Source: an uncultured beta proteobacterium (GTDB lineage: Bacteria; Pseudomonadota; Gammaproteobacteria; Burkholderiales; Burkholderiaceae_C). Taken from it: a stretch of DNA of 7,570 nucleotides. Positions 1 through 6,586 of the stretch are shown in pieces (position 1 is the stretch's first letter; each line of letters starts with the position of its first letter). The DNA lies in NCBI GenBank assembly GCA_903870955.1, contig CAIQEX010000529.1, forward strand, positions 1 to 7,570. Direction: 5' to 3'. Under the pieces are notes generated by a model that saw nothing but the letters and a program-made list of their open reading frames with translations, did no database searches and was not told the DNA's origin. Both the position numbers and the translations under genes were made by a program.

Positions 1-383
1 ATCACCATTTCGCTTAATTGCGCGGTGTTGGCTTCGGCCAAAAATTCGGGAGATACCAGTTTGTGCAGCGCGTGGGGCGGCCGTGGGATGCGACTGAGCA
101 TGGCCATGATGGCTTCGGCGTCTTCGCTCGGTAAATCCACACTGCGCGTGGGAGAAAAATTCTTCAAACGGGCGTTGAATTGCGGGCCTGCCGGCCGCAC
201 GATTGGACGCAGATTCGGCTTGGCGGGCGCCTCGATTGGCACCGATGCAGGCGCGGTCAGAGGCGCAGGCGAAGCTTTTCGCTCAACAGGAGGAATGGGC
301 GCCGCCGGGTCGCGTTTTTTCCTCAACAGAAAAAATACCGCTACGGCAGCCAAACCTGCCAACAACAGAGATAGGTAGTTCAA
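1..383 (-). CDS. Membrane-anchored protein, probable HDOD-domain protein (3' part outside window)
   Basis: The minus-strand frame stays open from a TTG at 383-381 to the window edge: 127 codons with no stop. TTG is chosen because an AGGGAG ribosome binding site lies 8 nt upstream and no in-frame ATG or GTG is near. Residues 2-20 form one hydrophobic segment (NYLSLLLAGLAAVAVFFLL) followed by RKKR. This predicts an N-terminal membrane anchor with the rest of the protein in the cytoplasm. Residues 25-80 are a Pro/Ala-rich linker. From about residue 95 the text (MLSRIPRPPHALHKLVSPEF, then LAEANTAQLSEMV) resembles the first helices of an HDOD domain, a catalytically inactive relative of HD phosphohydrolases found in bacterial signalling proteins. 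The HDOD call is inferred from this short stretch. The gene lies 86 bp downstream of rhlE on the same strand and could be read from its transcript. An unrelated membrane-anchored protein remains possible. Confidence 0.6.
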   Translation of the reverse strand, partial: MNYLSLLLAGLAAVAVFFLLRKKRDPAAPIPPVERKASPAPLTAPASVPIEAPAKPNLRPIVRPAGPQFNARLKNFSPTRSVDLPSEDAEAIMAMLSRIPRPPHALHKLVSPEFLAEANTAQLSEMV

Positions 384-449
384 CGCAATCGCTCCCTTTG
401 CTCTGGACGTGATGCACGCCAGACATTGAGAGCGATTTTGACCGAGTTA

Positions 450-471
450 GCGCCGTGCGGCGCCGATTTTT
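450..471. terminator. GC-rich hairpin with a T-tract at the 3' end of rhlE
   Basis: A stem GCGCC / GGCGC with loop GTGC (450-463) is followed on the plus strand by a T-run at 466-471, which overlaps the rhlE stop codon. The T-run is on the wrong side for rhlE (minus) transcription. Read on the minus strand, the hairpin follows the rhlE stop but has no U-tract behind it. It may stabilise the rhlE mRNA end or stop antisense transcription entering rhlE from the left. As a classical rhlE terminator it is weak. Confidence 0.3.
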
Positions 472-2254
472 ATCGGTTGGAACCGCCGCCAGGGCCGCGC
501 GGACCGCGGGGTCCGTTGCTCGGTCCACCGCCATAGCCACCCGTGCGAGCGCCACCGCCGCCACCACCGCCGTAACCACCACCGCCGCCGCCGCCGCCGC
601 CATTTCGGTTGCCACCACCGTAGTTACGGCGACCACCGCGCTCGGCCATCATGTCCACGCCGGTGCGCAGCGGGTCTGGCTGACCTGCCGGAGGGCGGGG
701 TTCACGGGGCTCGTTGGCATAACCAGCAGGCTGTTGCGGCATGCCACCGCCCATGCCACGACCACGTCCCTGGCCCTGTGGCGGGCGTGCAGCTTGAGGC
801 CGTGGGGGCTGGAACTCACCATTGCGATCGTTGCGATCATTGCGTGGGGCACCGGCACCTGGGCCACCCGCGCCACGGCCACGGCCTGAACCCTGGCCGC
901 CGCGTCCACCGCCGCCATTGCCGGCGTTGGCTCCGCCACCGCCGTTGCCGCCTCGGCCACCCGAGCCAGCCTTGTTTTCACGTACGCGTGTCAGCATCTC
1001 GGTGCGGGCGGCCTTGGCGGCAGCCTGCATCACGTCCCGGCTAGGAGGCTTACCAGCGCCGCCCCAAATGGTCTGGCGGCCCATGGCAATGGGTTCGCCT
1101 TTTTCACCGGGCTCCGGTCCAAAGCCGTCAATGATCTTGACTTCGATGTTCTGTTTGGTGAAGCGCTCGATGTCCTGCATGAAGCCTTCTTCATCCAGGC
1201 AAACCAGGTTGATCGCGGCACCGTCAGCGCCAGCGCGGCCCGTGCGGCCGATGCGGTGCACATAGTCTTCGCTGACGTTGGGGATTTCGTAATTCACGAC
1301 GTGGGGCAGATCGTCGATGTCAATGCCGCGCGCGGCGATGTCTGTCGCGACCAGGGCGCGCACATCGCCACTTTTGAAACCGGCCAGTGCTTGTGTGCGG
1401 GCGGCTTGGCTCTTGTTGCCGTGCAGGGCCATCGCACTGATGCCATTCTTTTCGAGGAACTCGGCCACATTGTTGGCGCCGAACTTGGTGCGGGTGAAGA
1501 CCAGCACCTGGCTCCAGTTGTTCTCGTTGATGATGTGCGCCAGCAGGGCCTTCTTCTTGCCGCGACCAACCGGGTGGATAACCTGGGTAATGCGCTGCAC
1601 CGTGGTGTTGCGCGGTGTGACTTGCACGCTTTGCGGGTTCTTCAGCAGATTGTTGGCCAGGTCGCGAATTTCGTCGCTGAACGTGGCCGAAAACAACAGG
1701 CTTTGCTTTTCTTTGGGCACCAGGGCCAGCACTTTTTTGACATCATGGATAAAGCCCATGTCGAGCATGCGATCGGCTTCATCCAGCACCAACATTTGAA
1801 CTTGTCCCAGATCCAGCATGCCTTGTTGCTGCAGATCCAGCAGGCGTCCCGGTGTGGCCACCAGAATGTCCACGCCCTTTTTCAGTTTGCTGATTTGGGG
1901 ATTCATGCCCACGCCGCCAAAGATCACGGTGCTGGTGAGTTGCAGGTACTTGCCATAGGTGCGGATGGATTCTTCGACCTGTGCGGCGAGTTCACGCGTC
2001 GGGGTCAGCACCAGGGCACGGATGCCCGTACCACCAAATTTGTTTTGCGCGCTACGGCTCATCGTCAGGCGATGCAGCATGGGCAAGGTGAATGCGGCGG
2101 TCTTGCCGGTGCCGGTTTGGGCACCGCCCAACAGATCGTGGCCGGCCAGGACCAGTGGGATGGCCTGGGCTTGAATGGCGGTCGGGGTCTCGTAGCCTTC
2201 TTCGCGCACAGCCTTCAGAATGGCCGCAGCCAGATTCAATTCTTCAAAGTTCAT
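470..2254 (-). CDS. rhlE: ATP-dependent DEAD-box RNA helicase RhlE
   Basis: This 594-aa protein uses ATP to unwind or remodel short RNA duplexes in the cytoplasm. In this family that supports ribosome maturation and RNA turnover. All helicase motifs are intact: Q-motif region (F3, GYETPTAIQ 20-28), Walker A AQTGTGKT 45-52, Ia PTRELA 85-90, GG 113-114, Ib TPGR 134-137, DEAD 158-161, SAT 189-191, motif IV VFTR 252-255, motif [11 protein letters not shown] 303-312 and motif [10 protein letters not shown] 333-340. The two RecA-like domains end near residue 375. From about residue 430 to 594 the tail is low-complexity, rich in Gly, Arg, Asn and Pro, with RGG-like clusters and Gly runs. Such tails bind RNA without strict sequence preference. 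The start MNFEEL at 2254 is preferred over an ATG 69 nt upstream because RhlE proteins begin this way and a GGAAGG lies just upstream. The tail favours RhlE over CsdA, DbpA or SrmB; RhlE paralogues occur in Burkholderiales, so orthology is slightly less sure. Confidence 0.93.
   Translation of the reverse strand: MNFEELNLAAAILKAVREEGYETPTAIQAQAIPLVLAGHDLLGGAQTGTGKTAAFTLPMLHRLTMSRSAQNKFGGTGIRALVLTPTRELAAQVEESIRTYGKYLQLTSTVIFGGVGMNPQISKLKKGVDILVATPGRLLDLQQQGMLDLGQVQMLVLDEADRMLDMGFIHDVKKVLALVPKEKQSLLFSATFSDEIRDLANNLLKNPQSVQVTPRNTTVQRITQVIHPVGRGKKKALLAHIINENNWSQVLVFTRTKFGANNVAEFLEKNGISAMALHGNKSQAARTQALAGFKSGDVRALVATDIAARGIDIDDLPHVVNYEIPNVSEDYVHRIGRTGRAGADGAAINLVCLDEEGFMQDIERFTKQNIEVKIIDGFGPEPGEKGEPIAMGRQTIWGGAGKPPSRDVMQAAAKAARTEMLTRVRENKAGSGGRGGNGGGGANAGNGGGGRGGQGSGRGRGAGGPGAGAPRNDRNDRNGEFQPPRPQAARPPQGQGRGRGMGGGMPQQPAGYANEPREPRPPAGQPDPLRTGVDMMAERGGRRNYGGGNRNGGGGGGGGGYGGGGGGGARTGGYGGGPSNGPRGPRGPGGGSNR
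582..601. repeat. CCG trinucleotide run in the rhlE tail
   Basis: Six consecutive CCG units plus CC are seen on the plus strand. Read on the minus strand they encode most of the nine-glycine run at RhlE residues 552-560. Neighbouring glycine codons (about 545-580) continue in imperfect GGC/GGT units. A pure trinucleotide run can change length by slippage without breaking the frame. Confidence 0.8.
822..844. repeat. 9-bp tandem repeat coding NDR units in the rhlE tail
   Basis: TTGCGATCG, TTGCGATCA and a partial TTGCG lie in tandem. On the minus strand they encode the repeated Asn-Asp-Arg units of RhlE residues 472-478. The near-identity at DNA level suggests recent duplication by slippage. 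Confidence 0.7.
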
Positions 2255-2261
2255 GAGTGTT

Positions 2262-2278
2262 GCGCCCTTCCAGGGCGC
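2262..2278 (-). promoter_or_regulatory. Hairpin overlapping the rhlE ribosome binding site
   Basis: Read as rhlE mRNA (minus strand), this is GCGCCC-UGGAA-GGGCGC: a perfect 6-bp GC stem with a 5-nt loop, ending 7 nt before the ATG at 2254. The best Shine-Dalgarno match, GGAAGG (2271-2266), starts in the loop and runs into the 3' arm. Folding would therefore partly block ribosome binding. The structure is seen directly; a regulatory role is inferred. Confidence 0.5.
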
Positions 2279-2370
2279 TGGGGGATACCGGCCGTTCCAC
2301 TTGCATCGCAAGCAGTCAGTCAAAGGCAGATGGATTCAAAAAGTTGGAACGCAATGTGTCGTTGGGTTCC

Positions 2371-2399
2371 CCAGCAAGTTGCTGGCATCACGGGCAACT
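2371..2399 (-). promoter_or_regulatory. Palindrome and overlapping alternative inverted repeat in the rhlE leader
   Basis: CCAGCAA-G-TTGCTGG (2371-2385) is a 15-bp palindrome with 7-bp arms around one central base. Overlapping it, AGTTGC (2377-2382) can instead pair with GCAACT (2394-2399) across an 11-nt loop. As DNA the first could be an operator for a dimeric regulator. As RNA in the rhlE leader the two pairings exclude each other. No known family is recognised. Confidence 0.4.
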
Positions 2400-2419
2400 G
2401 AAGCGCCGGGATGGGCATA

Positions 2420-2435
2420 TTGTCGCACGTTGTCG
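2420..2435. repeat. Direct repeat TTGTCG spaced by one helical turn
   Basis: TTGTCG-CACG-TTGTCG places two identical hexamers exactly 10 bp apart in the divergent intergenic region. This spacing suits a regulator bound to one DNA face, but the units are short and could occur by chance. Confidence 0.25.
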
Positions 2436-2556
2436 TGGGAGGACGGTCCGTCGACCACAAAGGGGTGTGGTTAGCTGTCACGTTGTGTAAATAATTGTGA
2501 CGCATTGGCGCTGTGCACTAGCCTTCAATGCTGCCTGCTGACAAAATGTCCACAAG

Positions 2557-4809
2557 ATGAGTAAATTTATGTTGCGCCGCCTCGGGGTGGCAGATGACCC
2601 TGGGAACTACCAGCCAAATTTGCAGGCATGCCTGGAGGCGGTCCTGGAGCAAAGTGACGTATTGATTAACGACGTTTTGCAGGAACTCCAAAATGCGCTG
2701 GCGCCGGCTACGGGCAAAAAGACATCTCTGGTCTTGTTGCTGAACGATCGGCAAACCATTGAAACCTTGTGTGAAAACGCCCCAGCGGTACGCAAGAGTT
2801 TTTCCGAAAATCTGCGCAAGTGCGTGTTTGGCGGTGAGGGCAGCAGGCAGGTCGGGCGCCAACTCATGCGCTTCGACGATTTCCAGTTTCTCGATGCCGA
2901 CCAGATCGACGCGAATATTGAGTTTGCGCAAAGCCAGCAAGCCGTGCTGGTGGCGGTTGAAGATGTTTTGCCGACTCTCAATGCCATGGTCAGCAACTTG
3001 CTCGGCTGGTCCTCGGTGCAGGCGCACTTGAATCCGTTGAAACCGGATGCCTTTGTGCATGCCTTGCGCGAATCTTTTGAGGAGTGGGTTCCCAATCGCG
3101 AGGCGCGCTCCACCGCCATGGCTCTGGCCTCCGGTCAGTTGGGTGCCAGTTTGCATCAGCTGTATCGCGAGGTTGCCGAATGGATGCGCTCCCAGGGCGT
3201 GGAGCCCGTGCATATGGCGCCTGCGACAAACACGGGCATGTGGAACCCCGACAATGCGACACAAAGCACGGTCGCACGCACCATGCTGACGCTGGACAAG
3301 TTGCGTCGCCTGCTATCGGGTGAACTGGATCCCAACCCGCTGTCGGGCGGCAGGATGGATTTTTCGCACACCATACCGGCGTCTTTCGAAGCGCTTCAGG
3401 ACATGAAATTGGTGGAGCCGATGATGCGGCGTCTGTCAGACCGCGCTAGCAAGACGGTCGCATCGATCGTCAGGAAGGTCGATCCCAACGGCGCGGTTGT
3501 CGATATGCTGGCCCAGGAAAAAGAACAGGTACAACGCAAAAAGTTGGGCGTTCAGTTGGGTAAGGAGGTGGTCCTTCTGATGCTGGACAACCTGATGCAG
3601 GACAAACGCTTGCTGCCTGCGGTGCGCAGCAGTCTGAAGGCTTTGGAGCCGGTTCTGGTCAAACTTTCTGAACAGGATGGCCGTCTTTTCAGCGAGAGAC
3701 ACCACCCGGCGCGGGTGTTTTTGGACCGGATGACCCACCGCAGCCTGGCCTATTCGAGCGAAGAAGCACCGGGCTATGCGCGATTCCAAAAGGCCTTTGA
3801 CAATGCCGTCGGTGTGCTGGTTGGAGGAGCGGGTGATGCCTCCACCTTTGCCCGTATTCTGCGCAAACTGGATGACGCCTGGACTCGGGAAGAAGCCGAG
3901 CAACGCCAACGCGCTGCCGATGCCGCCAAAGGTTTGTTGCATGCGGAACAACGCAATTTGCTGGCCCAACGTCTGTCAAAACAGTTCGAGGAACGGCTTG
4001 AGGGTCTTGAGATACCCGACATGGTCAACGCCTTTTTGCGCGGCCCTTGGGCGCAGGTGGTGGCCGAGGCGCAACTGAATTTCGCCGATGGTTCGGTAGA
4101 TCCCGGTGGCTACCACGGGCTGGTTGAAGACCTGGTGTGGAGTGTGCAACTGCGTTTGACACGGCGCAACCGTGCACGGTTGGTGCAAATGGTGCCCGAC
4201 ATGCTGGTCAAAATGCGCAAGGGCCTGGAGCTCATTTCGTATCCGCAAGAGCGCATGGCGGTATTTTTTGATGCGCTGATCTCCTTCCATGAGCAGGTGT
4301 TTGACAGCGTACGCGCTCCGCTGTCCCGAGACACCGAAACCATGTCGGACTCCCTGTTGTCAACCGAAGACGCCGATACTGGCTCGGCGGGTGCCAAGGT
4401 GGATGACTTCTGGATGGTGGACAGTGAAGCCGCAGACTCCGGTTTTCTGGACGACGGCGATCTGGAGCAGGACCTCTTTGTGCAGAGCGCACCGGCGGTG
4501 GGCTCGCCCGAACAAAATTTCTGGAATGTGGACAGCCTGACGACCGGCTCCTGGGTCGATTTGGCATTGGCGGGCAACTGGGTCCGTGCCCAACTGACCT
4601 GGGTCAGTCCGCAGCGTACCTTGTTCATGTTTATTTCAGGCAGTGGCATGGCGCATTCGATGTCGCTCAGGACCCTGGAAAGACTGAAGGCATCCCTGTT
4701 GATCCGTTTGGTGTCGGACGGCCGTGTCATGGATAACGCCCTGGACGCCGTTGCGCAGACGGCCTTGAACAACGACTTGCGCCTGCCAAAAGATAAGCCG
4801 CCACTCTAG
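2557..4809 (+). CDS. DUF1631 domain-containing protein, first copy
   Basis: This is a 750-aa protein with no signal peptide or membrane segment, mostly predicted helical, so probably cytoplasmic. It matches DUF1631, a proteobacterial family of unknown biochemical role that some databases mislabel as thymidine phosphorylase. Recognisable pieces are NPLKPDAFVHAL (159-170), the LGASLHQLYREV helix (195-206), TLDKLRRLLSGEL (245-257), a basic region around LTRRNRARLVQMVP (534-547), and a C-terminal beta-rich module GSWVDLALAGNWVRAQLTWV (664-683) with TLFMFISGSGMAHSMS (688-703). An acidic, probably disordered linker covers about 590-660 and holds two FWxVDS motifs (618-623 and 655-660). An in-frame TGA at 2539 leaves 2557 as the first possible ATG. 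The ribosome binding site is poor, so M5 (2569) is an alternative start. The gene is divergent from rhlE. The function is unknown. Confidence 0.85.
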   Translation: MSKFMLRRLGVADDPGNYQPNLQACLEAVLEQSDVLINDVLQELQNALAPATGKKTSLVLLLNDRQTIETLCENAPAVRKSFSENLRKCVFGGEGSRQVGRQLMRFDDFQFLDADQIDANIEFAQSQQAVLVAVEDVLPTLNAMVSNLLGWSSVQAHLNPLKPDAFVHALRESFEEWVPNREARSTAMALASGQLGASLHQLYREVAEWMRSQGVEPVHMAPATNTGMWNPDNATQSTVARTMLTLDKLRRLLSGELDPNPLSGGRMDFSHTIPASFEALQDMKLVEPMMRRLSDRASKTVASIVRKVDPNGAVVDMLAQEKEQVQRKKLGVQLGKEVVLLMLDNLMQDKRLLPAVRSSLKALEPVLVKLSEQDGRLFSERHHPARVFLDRMTHRSLAYSSEEAPGYARFQKAFDNAVGVLVGGAGDASTFARILRKLDDAWTREEAEQRQRAADAAKGLLHAEQRNLLAQRLSKQFEERLEGLEIPDMVNAFLRGPWAQVVAEAQLNFADGSVDPGGYHGLVEDLVWSVQLRLTRRNRARLVQMVPDMLVKMRKGLELISYPQERMAVFFDALISFHEQVFDSVRAPLSRDTETMSDSLLSTEDADTGSAGAKVDDFWMVDSEAADSGFLDDGDLEQDLFVQSAPAVGSPEQNFWNVDSLTTGSWVDLALAGNWVRAQLTWVSPQRTLFMFISGSGMAHSMSLRTLERLKASLLIRLVSDGRVMDNALDAVAQTALNNDLRLPKDKPPL

Positions 4810-4843
4810 CCTTGGTCCGCACAGCGGGCTTCGGGGGGCTTTT
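4808..4843 (+). terminator. Terminator-like stem-loop after the first DUF1631 gene
   Basis: An inner stem GGTCCGC-ACA-GCGGGCT (4814-4830, seven pairs including G-U) sits inside an outer pairing AGCC (4808-4811) with GGCT (4837-4840), which is followed directly by TTT (4841-4843). The stem is imperfect and the T-run short, so this is a plausible but weak intrinsic terminator separating this gene from ettA. Confidence 0.35.
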
Positions 4844-4857
4844 ACGGCGGGGCGGCA

Positions 4858-4886
4858 TCGACAGTCGATAATGTCGACTTTACGTC
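4858..4886 (+). promoter_or_regulatory. Candidate ettA promoter region with an embedded inverted repeat
   Basis: AGTCGA (4863-4868) and TCGACT (4874-4879) form a perfect 6-bp inverted repeat around TAATG. The left arm overlaps GATAAT (4867-4872), five of six to a sigma70 -10 box, which would start transcription near 4879. No good -35 lies upstream of it. TCGACA (4858-4863) resembles a -35 box but has only a poor -10 partner (TACGTC, 4881-4886). The repeat could be an operator covering the promoter or a small hairpin. The ettA start has no strong Shine-Dalgarno sequence in the 20 nt before it. Confidence 0.35.
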
Positions 4887-4907
4887 TCTGAAATAAACGG
4901 TACCGCA

Positions 4908-6569
4908 ATGGCTCAATACGTCTTTTCCATGAACCGGCTCGGCAAGATCGTGCCGCCAAAACGCCACATTCTTAAAGACATCTCCCTGTCCTTTTTCCCT
5001 GGTGCCAAGATCGGTGTGCTGGGTACCAATGGTTCCGGCAAGTCCACCCTGTTGAAAATCATGGCGGGTCTGGACAAGGAAATCGAAGGTGAAGCCATCC
5101 CCATGCCGGGATTGAATATTGGCTACCTTCCGCAAGAACCGCAGCTCGATCCCACGCAAACGGTGCGCGAAAGCGTCGAAGCTGGCATGGGCAAGGTGTT
5201 TACCGCCAAGGCGCGCTTGGAAGAGGTCTACACCGCTTACGGCGAAGAGGACGCCGACTTTGACGCCCTGGCCGCTGAACAGGCCGAACTGGAAGCCATT
5301 ATTGCCACGGCTGGCACCGACTCCGAGCACCAACTTGAGATCGCCGCCGACGCGTTGCGATTGCCACCCTGGGATGCCAACATCGGCGTGCTGTCGGGGG
5401 GTGAAAAGCGTCGCGTGGCACTGTGCCGTCTGCTGCTGTCCAAGCCCGACATGTTGCTGCTCGATGAACCTACCAACCACCTGGATGCCGAATCCGTGGA
5501 CTGGCTTGAGCAGTTTCTGCAGCGTTACTCCGGTACGGTCGTTGCCATCACCCACGATCGCTACTTCCTCGACAACGCCGCCGAATGGATTCTGGAAATG
5601 GACCGCGGCTCCGGCATTCCCTACAAGGGCAATTACTCCGATTGGCTGAGCCAGAAGCAGGCCCGTCTGGAAGCCGAGCAGAAGGGTGAAGAGTCCCGCG
5701 CCAAGGCGCTCAAAAAGGAATTGGAATGGTCGCGCCAGAATCCCAAGGCGCGCCAGGCCAAGAGCAAGGCCCGTCTGGCACGCTTCGAGGAATTGAGCGA
5801 TTTTGAATACCAGAAGCGCAACGAAACCAATGAAATTTTCATCCCGGTGGCGGATCGCCTGGGCCACGAAGTGATCGAGTTCACCGGTGTCACCAAGTCG
5901 TTTGGCGACCGCGTGCTGATCGATAACCTGAGCTTCAAGATTCCAGCCGGCGCCATTGTCGGCATCATCGGCCCCAACGGTGCCGGTAAATCGACGCTCT
6001 TCAAGATGATTGCCGGTAAGGAAAAGCCTGACTCCGGCGAGGTCAAGATCGGTAGCACGGTCAAGATGGCCTTTGTAGACCAGCACCGTGACGACCTGGC
6101 CAATAACAAGACGGTGTGGGAAGACGTCTCCGGTGGCCTGGACATTCTGAATGTCGGCAAATTCCAGATGGCCAGTCGTGCCTATTGCGGCCGCTTCAAT
6201 TTCAACGGTGGCGACCAGCAGAAAAAGGTCGGCATGCTCTCCGGTGGTGAGCGTGGACGCCTGCATTTGGCCAAGACCTTGATTGCCGGCGGCAATGTAC
6301 TGATGCTGGATGAACCCTCCAACGATTTGGACGTGGAAACCCTGCGTGCCCTGGAAGACGCGTTGCTGGAATTCGCCGGTACGATCATGGTGATCAGCCA
6401 CGATCGCTGGTTCCTTGACCGCATTGCCACCCACATCCTGGCCTGCGAAGGGGATAGCCAGTGGACCTTCTTTGACGGCAACTACCAGGAGTACGAAGCC
6501 GACAAGAAGCGCCGTCTGGGTGAGGAAGGTGCAAAACCCAAGCGGATGCGGTACAAAGCGCTTAAGTAA
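4908..6569 (+). CDS. ettA: Energy-dependent translational throttle protein EttA (ABC-F ATPase)
   Basis: This 553-aa soluble protein with two ABC ATPase domains and no membrane segment is almost the length of E. coli EttA. The E. coli protein binds the ribosomal E site and, depending on ATP/ADP ratio, gates entry into the elongation cycle. Domain 1 has Walker A GTNGSGKST (39-47), signature LSGGE (162-166), Walker B with DEPTNHLD (186-193, catalytic E187) and switch H216. Domain 2 has Walker A GPNGAGKST (355-363), signature LSGGE (444-448), DEPSNDLD (468-475, catalytic E469) and switch H498. An acidic insertion near 95-140 fits the EttA arm that contacts L1, and the charged helical 242-320 region is the interdomain linker that contacts the P-site tRNA. 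The basic C-terminus (KPKRMRYKALK) is typical. All ATPase residues are intact. Seventeen nt separate its stop from the next gene, suggesting an operon with the second DUF1631 protein. Confidence 0.95.
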   Translation: MAQYVFSMNRLGKIVPPKRHILKDISLSFFPGAKIGVLGTNGSGKSTLLKIMAGLDKEIEGEAIPMPGLNIGYLPQEPQLDPTQTVRESVEAGMGKVFTAKARLEEVYTAYGEEDADFDALAAEQAELEAIIATAGTDSEHQLEIAADALRLPPWDANIGVLSGGEKRRVALCRLLLSKPDMLLLDEPTNHLDAESVDWLEQFLQRYSGTVVAITHDRYFLDNAAEWILEMDRGSGIPYKGNYSDWLSQKQARLEAEQKGEESRAKALKKELEWSRQNPKARQAKSKARLARFEELSDFEYQKRNETNEIFIPVADRLGHEVIEFTGVTKSFGDRVLIDNLSFKIPAGAIVGIIGPNGAGKSTLFKMIAGKEKPDSGEVKIGSTVKMAFVDQHRDDLANNKTVWEDVSGGLDILNVGKFQMASRAYCGRFNFNGGDQQKKVGMLSGGERGRLHLAKTLIAGGNVLMLDEPSNDLDVETLRALEDALLEFAGTIMVISHDRWFLDRIATHILACEGDSQWTFFDGNYQEYEADKKRRLGEEGAKPKRMRYKALK

Positions 6570-6586
6570 TATCAATTTTAGGAAAT

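Larger units (their letters stand above)
2255..2556. promoter_or_regulatory. Divergent intergenic region between rhlE and the first DUF1631 gene
   Basis: These 302 bp contain no credible gene and must hold promoters for both directions. The only AT-rich patch is around 2484-2497. On the plus strand AATAAT (2490-2495, five of six to the sigma70 -10 box) would start a transcript near 2502, about 55 nt ahead of the ATG at 2557, but no good -35 box is placed for it. On the minus strand TTGTCA (2544-2539) resembles a -35 box but lacks a good -10 partner. If rhlE starts near the AT-rich patch its leader is over 200 nt and includes the repeats at 2262-2278 and 2371-2399. A weak stem CCACA/TGTGG lies at 2455-2470. 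Confidence 0.4.

Noticed and set aside
582..601. CRISPR or functional satellite array
   Set aside because: The trinucleotide run is coding (poly-glycine), has no spacers and is explained by the RhlE tail.
25..889. Plus-strand and second minus-strand open frames across the left end
   Set aside because: They are Ala/Gly/Thr-rich or unstructured products of reading the rhlE tail and the HDOD-like gene in wrong frames.
2255..2323. 23-residue N-terminal extension of RhlE
   Set aside because: The extension is not helicase-like, while the internal ATG at 2254 begins the conserved MNFEEL segment with a Shine-Dalgarno sequence before it.
1256..2401. 381-codon open frame on the plus strand opposite rhlE
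   Set aside because: It lies antisense to the conserved helicase core, carries no recognisable domain and runs past the rhlE start only by chance.
3436..3969. Antisense open frames within the first DUF1631 gene
   Set aside because: There are several of moderate length, with no domain, no ribosome binding site context, and family-supported coding on the other strand.
2557..4809. Thymidine phosphorylase as product of the DUF1631 gene
   Set aside because: This name is sometimes attached to the family, but no phosphorylase motif or fold is visible in the sequence.
4842..6575. 577-codon open frame antisense to ettA
   Set aside because: It mirrors almost exactly the ettA coding span. Its composition is that of a reverse-complemented ABC ATPase, and ettA has all motifs intact. 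Such antisense frames are a known annotation artefact in GC-rich genomes.
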